A DNA stretch of 31,631 nucleotides from Syncephalis plumigaleata. Taxonomy: Eukaryota; Zoopagomycota; Zoopagomycetes; Zoopagales; Piptocephalidaceae. The stretch's first letter is position 1. Each line of letters begins with the position of its first letter. Made by a program: the position numbers and the translations under genes. A model generated the notes under the pieces. That model made no database searches, had not been told where the DNA came from, and saw only the letters and a program-made list of their open reading frames with translations. Below, in pieces: positions 21,196 to 31,631 of the stretch. The stretch covers positions 1 through 31,631 of the forward strand of contig JAIXMF010000143.1 in NCBI GenBank assembly GCA_025201365.1, given 5' to 3'.

Positions 21196-22501
21196 GTTTT
21201 CTCGTTATCACGTAACTATTACCGTAACGCTCATATAAGGTGGATATGCACACTCTCGTCTATTGCTTTTTATTCTTTTATTCGTCCTCTGACAACACAT
21301 ACACCACTACAACTCATGCTTTTCCTCTTACTCCACCTTCGTTTATAGTCATATACAGGCTACACTTAGCTGCAAGCGTATACTACTTGTCTTTGTGTTG
21401 TTCTCGATCGGTCGTCTTATTCCCGTCTAGTCTGCTGCTTTGCCACTGACTACTTGTCGAATATATTGATTGTATGCCGCATACTCGTATTTTGTATCGC
21501 TACTTGTCGGTAGCCTCACTCCAATCTGTATACTCTGTCATAAGCACACTTTGCTCTTCACGCTGTGTAGTAATTGGTTCTTTATTTGTTGTCGATCAAC
21601 GTGGCATATACTCCCACTAGGTCTTTCATACTGGTCTATCCTCTATTCAGTTCACTCTTTCTCACTCTCTTGTCTACTTGCTTGCGACACTCCCTTGCCC
21701 TCACTCGTGTATTTCTATTATTTCATGCCGTGTCCTTTATTCACGACGTTTGCTTGCCGCGTTGTACCACTTTATTCGCGTTGACTTGCTGCTCTTTGCT
21801 CGTAGTATGTAGGGACACGTACGCATACATAACACTCGCGCTATGCATTAGGTGCCACACTTGCTTGTCAGCATACAACGTCTCCACTTGCTGCTTTGCA
21901 CTACTTACTCGTGATTTATAAATATATGCAAGTACGCGGTACTCGTGTTAATCACTAGCCAGCGCTGTTTGTTCCTCCAATTGCGACATGTATACGTAAC
22001 AAACACTACACCTTCTACTCGTGTGTTGTGAAAGTACGCGTACATACATAATATCCGCGCTAACTACTACCTATCGCGTCGCTTAGCATTTTGTATTTGT
22101 AGTGGCACTGTCTGACATTGTATTGCATATTGTATATGTGTCGAGGAAGTCCTATATGATGGCTATATCTTTATTTGCATAGTATATATCAATAGCTAAT
22201 ATGGCACTAATAGAGGGTAATAACGGCATTAGCACATCCATTCATTGCTCATTAGCATGGTATTACAGGTCTTTCCAACCGATTAACACAGTAAGTCATT
22301 ACCATTTGTTCTTATTAATAGATAATCTTGCATCTTTGTTAACACCATTATCGCATTGCTATTATTATTGAGTAGTTGCCATGGCTCTAGCAGTTGAGGA
22401 TTATTGCTTCCACGTCTAAATACGTAAATTTTATTATCATAACTATTATTTATTAGTAAACCGCAAAAGGCTAGCTGCGCAAATTAGTTGGAAAAGAACT
22501 G
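21196..22501. other. Non-coding, pyrimidine-rich then AT-rich intergenic DNA
   Basis: Up to about 21900 the plus strand stays pyrimidine-rich, with scattered CTACTTGTC and CACTTGCTTGTC strings that recall the ~49-bp array in the right arm, suggesting that the repeat decays outward. Open frames here encode only Leu/Ser/Cys/Tyr-rich low-complexity text. Two related strings, ACGTACGCATACATAACACTCGCGCT near 21816 and a similar one near 22034, form a diverged direct repeat. From 22100 it is plain AT-rich DNA. Confidence 0.5.
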
Positions 22502-22678
22502 TATGTTGTTAACTAGCATGTTTTTACGGCGATCGAACTTTGATCTCACACATATGTTACCCATCGCTTTCTCCGCAAACACGAATTGAGCGCAAAGAAG
22601 GATGATGTGAGAAGTATGCATGCTAGCACTAAGCTTTATTTAGTTTCGATATTCAATAAAGAGAACATGGAAAAGCAA
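22502..22678 (+). repeat. Dispersed repeat, copy 1 of an inverted pair (177 bp)
   Basis: Matches 27846-28024 in reverse complement with only a few substitutions and small indels (I estimate about 95%). Shared text includes GTTAACTAGCATG, ACGGCGATCGAACTTTGATC, TTTCTCCGCAAACAC, GAGCGCAAAGAAGGATGAT and TAGTTTCGATATTCAATAAA. No coding frame is convincing. Confidence 0.9.
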
Positions 22679-23128
22679 ATATATGTACCTTATCAGAATG
22701 TCGTCATAAGTATTCGAATAAACAGGTTGCCATTTCTCATATCGACACGAGTAATCCTCGATTTATACTCTCCGCTCCCTTTTTATGACTCCTTACTCGT
22801 ACAAACATAGTCAAATAGGCACGTTTACATGCTCTAACAGCATAGCATCCTTGTGCTGTATTCCGCTTCCACCTAATAAAGCACATGGAAATACCAAACT
22901 AGATAAGTGCCATCTGCTATATCTGTATCACGATCAATGATAGTCAACGTGCTACCCGAAAAGAAAAGTGTAAACTTTTTAAAAAATATCTATTCTTCCT
23001 TGAACAAACAAATGCCGCAGCAAGTATAAATTGATGCAATTAGAAAAAAAACGTACATTTATATTTTATTTTATATTATAGCGTTGCATTTCTTTTTCTT
23101 CATTGATAGACTTCATTATACGTGCACT
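22679..23128. other. Upstream flank of the subtilase-like gene
   Basis: AT-rich DNA with an A-run (TTTTTAAAAAATATC near 22975) and a TATTTTATTTTATATTATA stretch at about 23061 that could serve as the TATA region of the following gene. No gene is seen. Confidence 0.45.
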
Positions 23129-24970
23129 ATGCTGACAGCCGTTGCTATTCCATATTTGTTGGGACTTTTTTCGATTGGTACTAGTTGGTGGCACTATGTA
23201 AATGCTGCCACACCAAATGTACCTCATAATAATCCACATATATCAAGCGTGGCTAATAACAACATACGTTATAATCATCAACAAGATGTTAGTGGCATTA
23301 AGATTGCTATTGTAGACAGTGGCGTTGATTATGCACATCCTGCCATAGGTCAATGCCCAGGTCCCACATGTAAAATTATTACCGGATACAATTTTGTCGG
23401 TGACGAATACAACGGATTCAACAAACCAATAGAGGATCATAATCCACACGACGTATGTAATGGACATGGCACGACAATGGCAGGGATTATCAGTGGGGAA
23501 TCAGCTGGACTCGATGGTATTGCACACAAGGCAAGACTAGGCATCTATCGTGTTCTAGGCTGTAATGGTATGACACAGCCTGATATTGTCGTAGCAGCGT
23601 TAAACATGGCATATCAACAACATATGGACATCATTACCCTATCATTCATTGCCAAGACCGATATATTCAATAGGGCACTGATCAACACCGTCGATACTAT
23701 TGCCAATAAAGGTATCATCATTGTGTCGGCCTTCAACTATAATCTTGACACGAGTCAGTGGCAAACACTACTATCACCACCACCTGTATTCTCGGTAGCT
23801 ACTAGTAAGGAACAGCACGTAGATCAGCATTTCTTGCTGGTTAACGGCGTTTCAACCGTACGACTTGCATACTTCACTAATGCGCGTAATCACTTTACGA
23901 TTAATAAGTCACAAGTGGTATTGCCCGAGATAATTGTATCCCATGGTCTTTGCATGATATCGAACGATGTACAAAACAAATTGCTTGTGGTTACATTTAA
24001 TCCATGCGATCCTTTTATTCTAGCTAAACGTGCAGCATCTATGGGTGCTATCGGAATTATTACAGAGATTGGCTCGTTCGTTGTAAGCCATGATCAATTG
24101 TACGCATTGCCTGTCTTTTTCGTAGAACAAAGCGATATTCAAATTATTGCAATGCTACGTGCTCGAAGCGAGATAACCATTGCGTTCCCAAGGAATGAGA
24201 ATATGAGTAACCAGTTCACCGTCAGACGCGCGGGATCATCCACCAAGCCCGTGTATACTATCAATGATCTTACTATACCGGATATAATTGCACCTGGTGT
24301 GAATCTAAGATTGATTAGCTCTACTACCGCTGATCTAACATACCCTGTCAGTGGCAATGACGTAGCATCGGCCCATTTTGCGGGTAATGCAGCACTCTAC
24401 CTGCAAGCCAAATTGAAGAAAAATCCAACGCGAGCAACGAGTATAAAAACTATATTCCAGAATAGCGCTATGCTACTAATGCTTTCACGGGAACATACTT
24501 CATTGTCGGTAGATCGACAAGGTGCAGGTGAAGTTGCCATCCAACAAGCAATTCAATCATCTGCATCCATTATACCGTCAGTATTGAAATTCGAGTTCAA
24601 TCCTTCCGGACATCCGGATGCTTTCATGGCCGAGCGTACACTTACTATCAAGAATCATTATAATGCGGAGGCGCAGGTCACCTTCTACCAAGTGAAAGCA
24701 CCCACTATTCGTAAAGTGGATGCTTACGGGAATGCTATACATCCGCAGGAGACAAGCACGCATATGGCGAATTTAATATTTGAGCAATGGCAAATTACCG
24801 TAGGACCTAATAGTGCACGTACAATCCATGTAACATTCGCAAAGCCAGCCAAGCTTGCCTATCAACCAAACTGGATCTATTCTGGCTACATAGCTGCGAA
24901 TATCATCTATAAGGGCATGGGACATGATGACAAGATGGATCGTATCAGTATACCGTACATTTCCACGTAG
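23129..24970 (+). CDS. Secreted subtilase-like protein (S8 family), probably catalytically inactive
   Basis: Single exon; the first ATG of the open frame is at 23129 (613 aa). Signal peptide-like start (LTAVAIPYLLGLFSIG, then AATPN near 27-30). S8 landmarks: Asp motif IAIVDSGVDYAHPAIG (D63), His motif NGHGTTMAGIISG (H113), oxyanion Asn region IIIVSAFNYN (N203), and PDIIAPGVN before the Ser block. The Ser block, normally GTSMASPHVAG, reads GNDVASAHFAG, so D411 replaces the nucleophile while the surrounding helix is kept. A PA-like insert lies at about residues 270-350 (GLCMISNDVQNKLLVV, RAASMGAIGIITE) and a C-terminal Fn3-like domain from about 482. The layout matches large fungal subtilisin-like proteases with PA and C-terminal beta domains. 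The frame is intact over its full length, so a non-peptidase role (binding, inhibitor or scaffold) is plausible. That role is inference. Confidence 0.9.
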   Translation: MLTAVAIPYLLGLFSIGTSWWHYVNAATPNVPHNNPHISSVANNNIRYNHQQDVSGIKIAIVDSGVDYAHPAIGQCPGPTCKIITGYNFVGDEYNGFNKPIEDHNPHDVCNGHGTTMAGIISGESAGLDGIAHKARLGIYRVLGCNGMTQPDIVVAALNMAYQQHMDIITLSFIAKTDIFNRALINTVDTIANKGIIIVSAFNYNLDTSQWQTLLSPPPVFSVATSKEQHVDQHFLLVNGVSTVRLAYFTNARNHFTINKSQVVLPEIIVSHGLCMISNDVQNKLLVVTFNPCDPFILAKRAASMGAIGIITEIGSFVVSHDQLYALPVFFVEQSDIQIIAMLRARSEITIAFPRNENMSNQFTVRRAGSSTKPVYTINDLTIPDIIAPGVNLRLISSTTADLTYPVSGNDVASAHFAGNAALYLQAKLKKNPTRATSIKTIFQNSAMLLMLSREHTSLSVDRQGAGEVAIQQAIQSSASIIPSVLKFEFNPSGHPDAFMAERTLTIKNHYNAEAQVTFYQVKAPTIRKVDAYGNAIHPQETSTHMANLIFEQWQITVGPNSARTIHVTFAKPAKLAYQPNWIYSGYIAANIIYKGMGHDDKMDRISIPYIST

Positions 24971-25220
24971 ACAGTATCTGTTTGTTTATGCTCTATTTAT
25001 TAGTACCAGTAATAAAATACTATTACTTGTTAATGTCAGTCACAATCAATTGATTAATGTGCGCTGATAATCTTGATTATAAGATCTACCAAATAAATAC
25101 CCGAATATCTGGATTCCTATAAACAGCCGCTGCATTCTCACTGTTGAACACTTTTTCACTCCACGTTAGAACAATACATTCTTGTCTCCATCAGACTATC
25201 GTATATACTTGTCACTTATC

Positions 25221-27678
25221 ATGGTAATTTCGTCGATAATTAGACAGAAGCTTATACGTGGCCTGTCACACTCGTGGAATGTACGTCATCTGGCGACCGC
25301 TACACCGGGCATTACTCGTCGACAAAACTACATAGAACGAGTTGTACAGCGATATGCTGTAGATTTGCCCAAAGGTCATGTAGTGCATAGTGGTGATGTC
25401 GTGGCTATTCGTCCTGAACATGTATTGACTCACGACAATACCGGTGCAGTTATAAGCAAGTAAGTGAGCTAGTTGGGTGTGTATATGCTGTTACATTAAT
25501 CATGGAGTTGCGTCAATAGATTTAAGAGTATTGGAGCAGAACGATTCAAGAATCCACGTCAACCGGTATTCGCTTTAGATCATGATGTTCAAAATAAAAG
25601 TCCAGCAGTAAGTGGAATGATTTATTAAGTTGTATTGAATCATTTAATCAAAACAAATCCACGCTAGAACCTGGCAAAATACGCACGTATCGAGGAGTTT
25701 GCCAAGCAGCATAATGTCGATTTCTATCCAGCAGGTCGTGGCATTGGTCATCAGATCATGATCGAGGAGGGTTACGCCTTTCCAGGCACATTAACTGTCG
25801 CTTCTGATTCGCACTCCAACATGTACGGCGGTGTTGGTTGTGTGGGTACACCACTAGTACGAACTGACGCTGCAGCATTATGGGCTACAGGTCAAACTTG
25901 GTGGCAAGTACCGTCGGTGGTGCAGTGCGAACTGGTTGGCACGCTACCCGCCGGTGTATCAGGCAAAGATGTCATTGTAACGCTTTGCGGTGAACTCAAT
26001 AAAGACGAAGTGCTCAATTGTGCCGTGGAGTTTACAGGTGACGGTGTACGACAGTTGACCATCGAGGATCGACTGGCCATTGCGAATATGACCACCGAAT
26101 GGGGCGCGCTAGCGGGTGTATTTCCCGTGGATGACATGACACTAGCATGGCTACGCGAACAAGCAAAGAAAGCATACGATGGTCGTTGGCGTAATGTCAA
26201 TCATCTACGTCAGCTACAACTGGCTAATGCCGAGTCAAGTGCATTGGATAAATCGGACTGGATACACCCGCGCTTGAATACACGTCGTATCGATGATTTA
26301 GCACGACAAGTAGAGGCAGATCTGGAGACAGATGCCAAACTACCATCTACACAGGATCTCGGCTATAGCAAACGCGTCACACTTGATCTAAGCTCGCTAG
26401 TGCCTAGTGTCTCGGGACCTAATTCCGTTAAAGTCTCGCAGCCTGTTACTGCACTAGCAGGTACGCCGGTCAACAAGGCCTACCTGGTATCTTGTGTCAA
26501 CTCACGCGCTCAGGATATACGCAAGGCAGCCGAGGTAATAGGCGATCAGAAGGTGGCGCAAGGTGTTGAATTCTATGTGGCAGCAGCCAGCAGTGAAGTG
26601 CAACGGGAAGTGGAGGCCAGTGGACATTGGCAGATATTACTGAATGCCGGTGCTAAAGTATTGCCCGCAGGTTGTGGTCCATGTATTGGTAAATTACATT
26701 ATGCTATTATCAAAATAGTAACGAATTACTAACGAATTGCATATACATAATATAAAAAGGTTTGGGTGCAGGCTTATTGGAGGATGGCGAGGTAGGCATC
26801 TCTGCCACCAATCGAAACTTCAAGGGACGTATGGGTTCATTGAAGGCAAAGGCATACTTGGCATCACCTGAAGTGGTGGCAGCATCAGCGATTCATGGTT
26901 CAATCACTTCACCAGCATCACTATTACAACAACAACAACAACAATCTAATAATAATAGCAAGGAAACAAACCTGAATACTAGTGCTCCAAAAGTGAATCT
27001 GGTAGATCTAACAACGAATAAACAGGGCAATACAGTTACTACTGGAACAGCATCTAATATCATTGATGGATTTCCACAACAAATACAAGGCGAGATAATA
27101 TTCTGTCCTGCGGATAATCTCAACACTGATGGTATTTATCCCGGCAAATACACGTATAAAGATGATTTAACTAAAGAAGAGATGGCGCGTGCTGTTATGG
27201 AGAATTATGATCCCAATTTTATTAAAGTAATTAAAGAGGTAAGCAAATGATAGATACAACTGTTGTTACTGTTACTATGTATTAATAACTCAACATTATC
27301 TGCTATTAGGGTGACATTCTAGTGGCAGGCTTCAACTTTGGTACGGGATCATCTCGCGAGCAAGCGGCCACCGCTTTATTACACGCTGGCATTCGATGTG
27401 TCATAGCTGGCTCATTCAGCGAAACGTATAAGCGTAATGCGGTCAATAACGCACTTGTTTGCATTGAAGCACCCGAATTAGTACGCACTCTACTTGACAA
27501 GTACGGTCGTGATCAGTTAACCGTGCAAACCAAGGAGAAAGTCACCATTGATTTTACACGTAGACAGGTTATTTCAGCTCATCAAGATACTAAATGGACG
27601 TGTTCAGGTGTAGGTCTTGCCGCACAAGATGTTATTGCATCTGGCGGATTAGAAGCATGGGTACGACAAAGAATATAA
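25221..27678 (+). CDS. LYS4: Homoaconitase, mitochondrial (lysine biosynthesis)
   Basis: Converts homocitrate/homoaconitate to homoisocitrate in the alpha-aminoadipate pathway, in mitochondria. Exons 25221-25459, 25520-25607, 25668-26688, 26760-27238, 27310-27678 (731 aa; yeast Lys4 is about 690). The first in-frame ATG is 25221; the N-terminus ([20 protein letters not shown]) looks like a mitochondrial presequence. Family text is clear: [76 protein letters not shown]. The 4Fe-4S ligands are C385 (VSCVNSR), C445 and C448 (GCGPCIG). The swivel domain has the substrate-binding loop FGTGSSRE (R625). A low-complexity insert with six Gln and Asn runs starts near residue 504, between catalytic core and swivel. 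The choice of LYS4 over aconitase or LEU1 rests on these segments. Confidence 0.96.
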
Positions 27679-27689
27679 ATAGGTGATAG

Positions 27690-27695
27690 AATAAA
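27690..27695 (+). terminator. Candidate poly(A) signal of LYS4
   Basis: AATAAA lies 12 bases after the LYS4 stop codon. That is close for a poly(A) signal, so it may not be the one used. Confidence 0.3.
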
Positions 27696-27845
27696 CGTAC
27701 ATGTCTTTATATTATGATCAACTACTTGATATACTGTTTGTTCGTTTGTTTGTTTCTTGCCAAGAGCTTTATATGCTCATTATCAATGCAATTAGTAGTC
27801 ATACGTGATAACCTAAAATGTAGCAATAGTTTTGAATGGATATAA

Positions 27846-28024
27846 TTGCTTTTCCATGTTCTCTTTATTGAATATCGAAACTAAATAAAGCTTAGTGCTA
27901 GCATGCATACTTCTCATATCATCCTTCTTTGCGCTCAATTTGTGTTTGCGGAGAAAGCGGTGGGTAACATATATGTGTGATCAAAGTTCGATCGCCGTAA
28001 AAAAACATGCTAGTTAACAACATA
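27846..28024 (-). repeat. Dispersed repeat, copy 2 of an inverted pair (179 bp)
   Basis: Reverse-complement partner of 22502-22678. The pair encloses about 5.2 kb with the subtilase-like gene and LYS4. The 24 bases before it (27822-27845) resemble the inner flank of the large left arm at 18206-18229, linking the two repeat systems. Confidence 0.9.
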
Positions 28025-28272
28025 GAAAATGAAATTACAAGTTATGTGCGACGACCTGGAATGGCAAGCAATTAGATGGAAAAAGCCTGTATGCATTAGA
28101 CGTTTACGTTACCAGTATCATTATTGCCTTTTTAACCTCATTCCTCCCTCTTCCGCTCGTATTCACTCACTCATTGACTAACTTGCCTAGTCTCTACCTT
28201 TATCATCAGTATTCTTCTTGTTAAACTTTGCATAGTTTGTCAATTTTTATTTAGTATATTCTGAGCGTAGTC

Positions 28273-31200
28273 ATGGAGGGTGCACCACCTGGCCATGTTA
28301 TATTGACGGTGCCTGAGGTGGAGGCACTCGACCGTGCAAACACTCCAAGTCGCGCACCTTTACTGGGCGGCAATACGACGTCCAGTCAGCAGCAGGTGGT
28401 CAACGCGGTTGAAAGCGACTTTTCCGAGGACGAGGACGGCAATGACGACAATACTATCACTGCCTACGAGACAGCTAGTACAGCGCAACGATTCATGTCG
28501 GATGGATATCATGCGTCGGATAAAACAGGCTATGATGGAAAAACGGTTAGTATGAACTAGTAGTGTATGGAAGTAGTTGTTACATAGATTATTCGTATTC
28601 ATATCAATTTATTAATTACGATAAAGATATTGCGACAACCACCTTCATGGGCATGGTGTGCCATCGGTCTTTCCCTAGTGGTTAGTCTAGTGCTATTCAT
28701 TAGTGGCGCCATTATGTTTAGTCAAGGCAAGTGAATTCATAATACTAATATTACTAATACTAATGCTACTAATAGTGAAAACATCCATGAGTAAGGATCA
28801 GTCGGCTGAGGGTTTAATTAATGGCGCGGTGGTTGATCCGATTATACCTTCAAACAAGGACACCATTGGCAAGAATGCCGTTGGAACTAAGCCGTCTATA
28901 TCATTACCTGGAGACAAGAGCAAGACAAACGATACTGCCGAAGAAGGGGAGGATCTATTCGATATAATCACCAACAAACGCTATACATTAGATGATTACC
29001 TTAGTGGTACTCTATCACCTGGATACAAGTCGATACACTGGCTAGAGAGTAAGTCATATGCTATATTTTATTAATCTTATCATTATCATTGCTATCTAAC
29101 ATGCCTGCACTTTTTCCTAATTTAATCAATGACTAGCACCTCAGGATGGTATTATTGTTACGCGAGAGGCTGGTCATATTGATGTGGAAATGTTACACGA
29201 CGGTACAAGTCGAATTTTGGCCAATACTACAGACTTGATTGATGTAAGTTTACGTGTGATTTATTCTAATTACAATGTTACTTATACCAAGTATATATCA
29301 CATTTACATAGCCTGATGGTCGTACTATGGCTTATGCGCCCTATTCCATTTCAGCTGATTTGCAATACATTATGTTTACCACTAATGTGAAACAGGTAAG
29401 GAACGATCTATCAAATCATCATTGAAAAGAAACGAAAGCGATTAATCAGCTGTGTATACATATATATATTTATATTAGGAATGGCGTCATTCCTCATTTG
29501 CAGAGTATATCATCTACGAGGTGGCCACCCGTAGAGTAACTCGATTGACTGAAACCGGAGGACGTGCAACCACATCCTATGCCAAATGGAGTCCTATGGG
29601 ACATAGCGTTGTAAGTTGGAATGATCAAACAATTATTACCGAGATTAATCTACTATGCATCTCACACTCACTCGCTCTCATACAAAAACACGATATATAG
29701 ATGTTTGTACGTGGCAATGATCTCTATGTTAATGTTGATTTGAAACTGGAGATACGTGTCACGTATGATGGTTCTGCCACCGTATTCAATGGAATTCCCG
29801 ACTGGATCTACGAGGAAGAGGTGTTCACGTCCAATTTTGTATGCTGGTGGTCACCAAATGCCCAGCATGTTGCGTTTCTACGCCTCGACGAGACGAATGT
29901 ACCCGAGTACAACATGACAATGTATGCGGAGAAGACACCACGCGAAAACTCTTATCCAACCGAAGTAAAGATTCGATATCCAAAGGTAAGTGTATTTTTA
30001 TTTTTTTTATAAATGATTAATTATTTATCTTTAAACGATCGACATCAATCATTAGCCTGGCTATCCTAATCCAATTGCCACACTACATGTGTACAGTCTC
30101 AAGTCACCGGCACCGACCAAGCATGATCCGGTTGCTCCAATGGAATTCAAGCGAAAGAACGCGTTCACGGATGAGGACCGTTTAATTGTAGAGGTGGCCT
30201 GGATGGGTGACGACCAATTGATGGTTCGCACTATGAATCGTGTTCAGGATATCGCGCAATTGTATCTGGTCGATGCAACCAAGCTAAGCGCCACGTTCGT
30301 ACGAGAGGAGCAAGGCAACGTTGACGGCGGCTGGCTAGATATTGTAAGTGATTAGTACACGCTATTACAATTAGTCTAACCATTATTCGACGACTAGAAA
30401 CAAGCACTTGCGTATATTCCAGCGGGTGAAGGAACCCAGGAGGGTTACATCGACTTGGTAGTTCATGATGGCAATGATCATTTAGCCTATTTCTCATCGC
30501 TAACTGCCGATAAACCCTCCTACTGGCTAACTCACGGCGACTGGGAGGTAGTTGATGGCGCGGCAGGCATTGATCTCATCTATCGTCGTGTGTAAGTTAA
30601 TCCAACACTTTTTATTACAATAATGAGAATGTACTAATGAGCGTTTTTTTTATTGTATAATAGTTTCTATATGAGTACCGAACGAGGATCCACTCAACGT
30701 CATTTGTACAGGTTTGTACCGCAACCATTATAACAAGCGTTTGTATGGAACTAATGAATGGAATATATAATCGATAGTGTTTCACTCGATGGTACCAACA
30801 AGCAGGCATTAACGCCAGACGATGGAGGTGTGTATGAAGTCAAGTTTTCACCACACGCCGGCTGGTATACGCTTTCCTATAGGGGACCGAATATACCATC
30901 CCAGAAATTATACAGTACACATGATCCAAGTAAGTTGATACATAGATAAGTGGATAGATATACTAGGTGTTACATTTTATTAAACTGCTATCTAGAGTTT
31001 GAAAGGACGTTGAAAGACTTTACACCGTTGAAAGAAGCCGCGGCCAGATACAAACTGCCAACAATTCGATTCAAGGCCGTAAAGAGCGCTGGCTATGGTG
31101 AGTAGATCGTTTAGCATGAAGATCAGCTTATATAACTAGTACGATAGACTTGAATGTTAAGGAGTATGTGCCACCGGATTTCGATGAAAACAAAAAGTAT

Positions 31201-31592
31201 GGTGTTTTATTCAGAGTGTAAGTTTATAGCAATGATGATGAATATGTCAATTAGCTAACACTATGATAGTTATGGCGGTCCAGGATCACAATTGGTGACT
31301 CGCGCCTTTTCTCCAGGCTTTGACGATGTCGTCGCCTCGGATCCTACCCTGAATATGATTGTAGTTATTGTCGATAATCGTGGAACTGGATTTAAAGGAC
31401 GTAAATTCCGAGTGGGTGTTCGTAAACAATGGGCACGCTGGAAACCATCGATCAAATTAATGCAGGAAGGTAAGCGATACTAGGTTGCTATATAAAAAAT
31501 GGAAGGATTACGTATTAAATCGTCGTCCTACCGTTAGAGCATGGAGTAAACTTCCATACGTCGATCCAACTCGTATAGCCATTTGGGGTTGG
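28273..31592 (+). CDS. Dipeptidyl aminopeptidase, S9B family (DPP IV/STE13/DAP2-like), 3' partial, one frame break
   Basis: Type II membrane serine exopeptidase removing X-Pro/X-Ala dipeptides, in yeast in Golgi or vacuole. Exons: 28273-28545, 28627-28726, 28776-29048, 29137-29243, 29312-29395, 29479-29610, 29701-29985, 30056-30343, 30398-30591, 30664-30711, 30778-30929, 30996-31097, 31148-31217, 31270-31469, 31538-31592. A cytoplasmic head of about 97 residues, one membrane helix in exon 2 ([17 protein letters not shown]), then the beta-propeller with the substrate N-terminus motif DWIYEEEVF and [16 protein letters not shown]. The hydrolase part has YGGPGSQ and [13 protein letters not shown]. 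The window ends after RIAIWGW, so nucleophile Ser and later catalytic residues are outside. Intron 2 has a GC donor (GCAAGT). In exon 14 the conserved reading jumps one frame near 31429-31433 (one base missing): a sequence error or a disabling mutation. Confidence 0.9.
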
Positions 31593-31631
31593 GTAAGTAG
31601 AAGTGTGCCGAAATAATAAAAATTAACAAAC

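Larger units (their letters stand above)
27679..28272. other. Intergenic region between LYS4 and the DPP gene, with a dispersed repeat
   Basis: Contains the LYS4 3' end, the dispersed repeat at 27846-28024 preceded by a short string shared with 18206-18236, then the upstream flank of the dipeptidyl aminopeptidase gene. The flank is pyrimidine-rich at about 28135-28200 (TTTTTAACCTCATTCCTCCC and TCTTCCGCTCG), a likely promoter-proximal CT tract. Confidence 0.5.

Noticed and set aside
21240-21921. Overlapping open frames of 70-115 codons after the right inverted-repeat arm
   Set aside because: They encode only Leu/Ser/Cys/Tyr-rich text produced by pyrimidine-rich DNA, have no domain, and overlap each other in different frames.
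23084-23128. Earlier start of the subtilase-like protein at a TTG codon
   Set aside because: It is not an ATG and adds a Phe-rich leader before the signal peptide; the ATG at 23129 gives a normal signal sequence.
27960-28010. Possible tRNA-derived SINE, because of a B-box-like string (AAGTTCGATCGCC) in the dispersed repeat
   Set aside because: The arms of a tRNA fold do not pair, no convincing A box is at the right distance, and no T-run terminator follows.
1-31631. CRISPR arrays, rRNA genes and tRNA genes
   Set aside because: No regularly spaced repeats with unique spacers were seen, and no rRNA or cloverleaf-like sequence was recognised. Context is a nuclear eukaryotic genome.

Overview
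The window reads as nuclear DNA of an intron-rich, probably early-diverging fungus. The evidence is a homoaconitase of the fungal alpha-aminoadipate lysine pathway, three KRE6/SKN1-type beta-glucan synthesis proteins, a RAD3/XPD gene in 20 exons, and many short introns (about 45-75 nt) with GTAAGT-like donors and TAG or CAG acceptors. Genes are AT-moderate and lie on both strands. I cannot name the genus from the sequence alone.

Layout: (1) 1-2270, 3' part of a multi-pass membrane protein (+). (2) 2595-3806, a small secreted protein (-) whose last exon changes frame three times, each time at a short C run. (3) 4677-11696, three KRE6/SKN1-like GH16 genes, here called A (-), B (+) and C (-). 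A and B are divergent, B and C convergent. B and C share an almost identical tract across an exon-intron-exon junction that contains an expanded GTA repeat. (4) 12239-15798, RAD3/XPD (-), with a 5-nt first coding exon and a GC-AG intron. (5) 15799-23128, an accessory, repeat-rich block. Two 1355-bp inverted repeat arms (16853-18207 and 19841-21195) are almost perfect copies and flank one intronless gene of unknown function. (6) 23129-24970, a secreted subtilase-like protein in which the catalytic Ser position holds Asp. (7) 25221-27678, mitochondrial homoaconitase (LYS4). (8) 28273-31592, a type II membrane dipeptidyl aminopeptidase (S9B, DPP IV/STE13/DAP2 family), cut by the window end just before its nucleophile exon and carrying one apparent 1-base frameshift.

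The genes do not form a pathway. A common theme is the secretory route and cell surface (GH16 type II proteins, secreted protein, pseudo-subtilase, DPP), with housekeeping genes (RAD3, LYS4) between them. Most of the unusual structure is repetitive: the large inverted repeat, a smaller 177-179-bp inverted pair flanking the pseudo-subtilase and LYS4, a diverged fragment of the large arm near 2.3 kb, and a degenerate tandem array of about 49 bp inside the arms. The frame breaks at homopolymers suggest that part of the apparent gene decay may be base-calling error.
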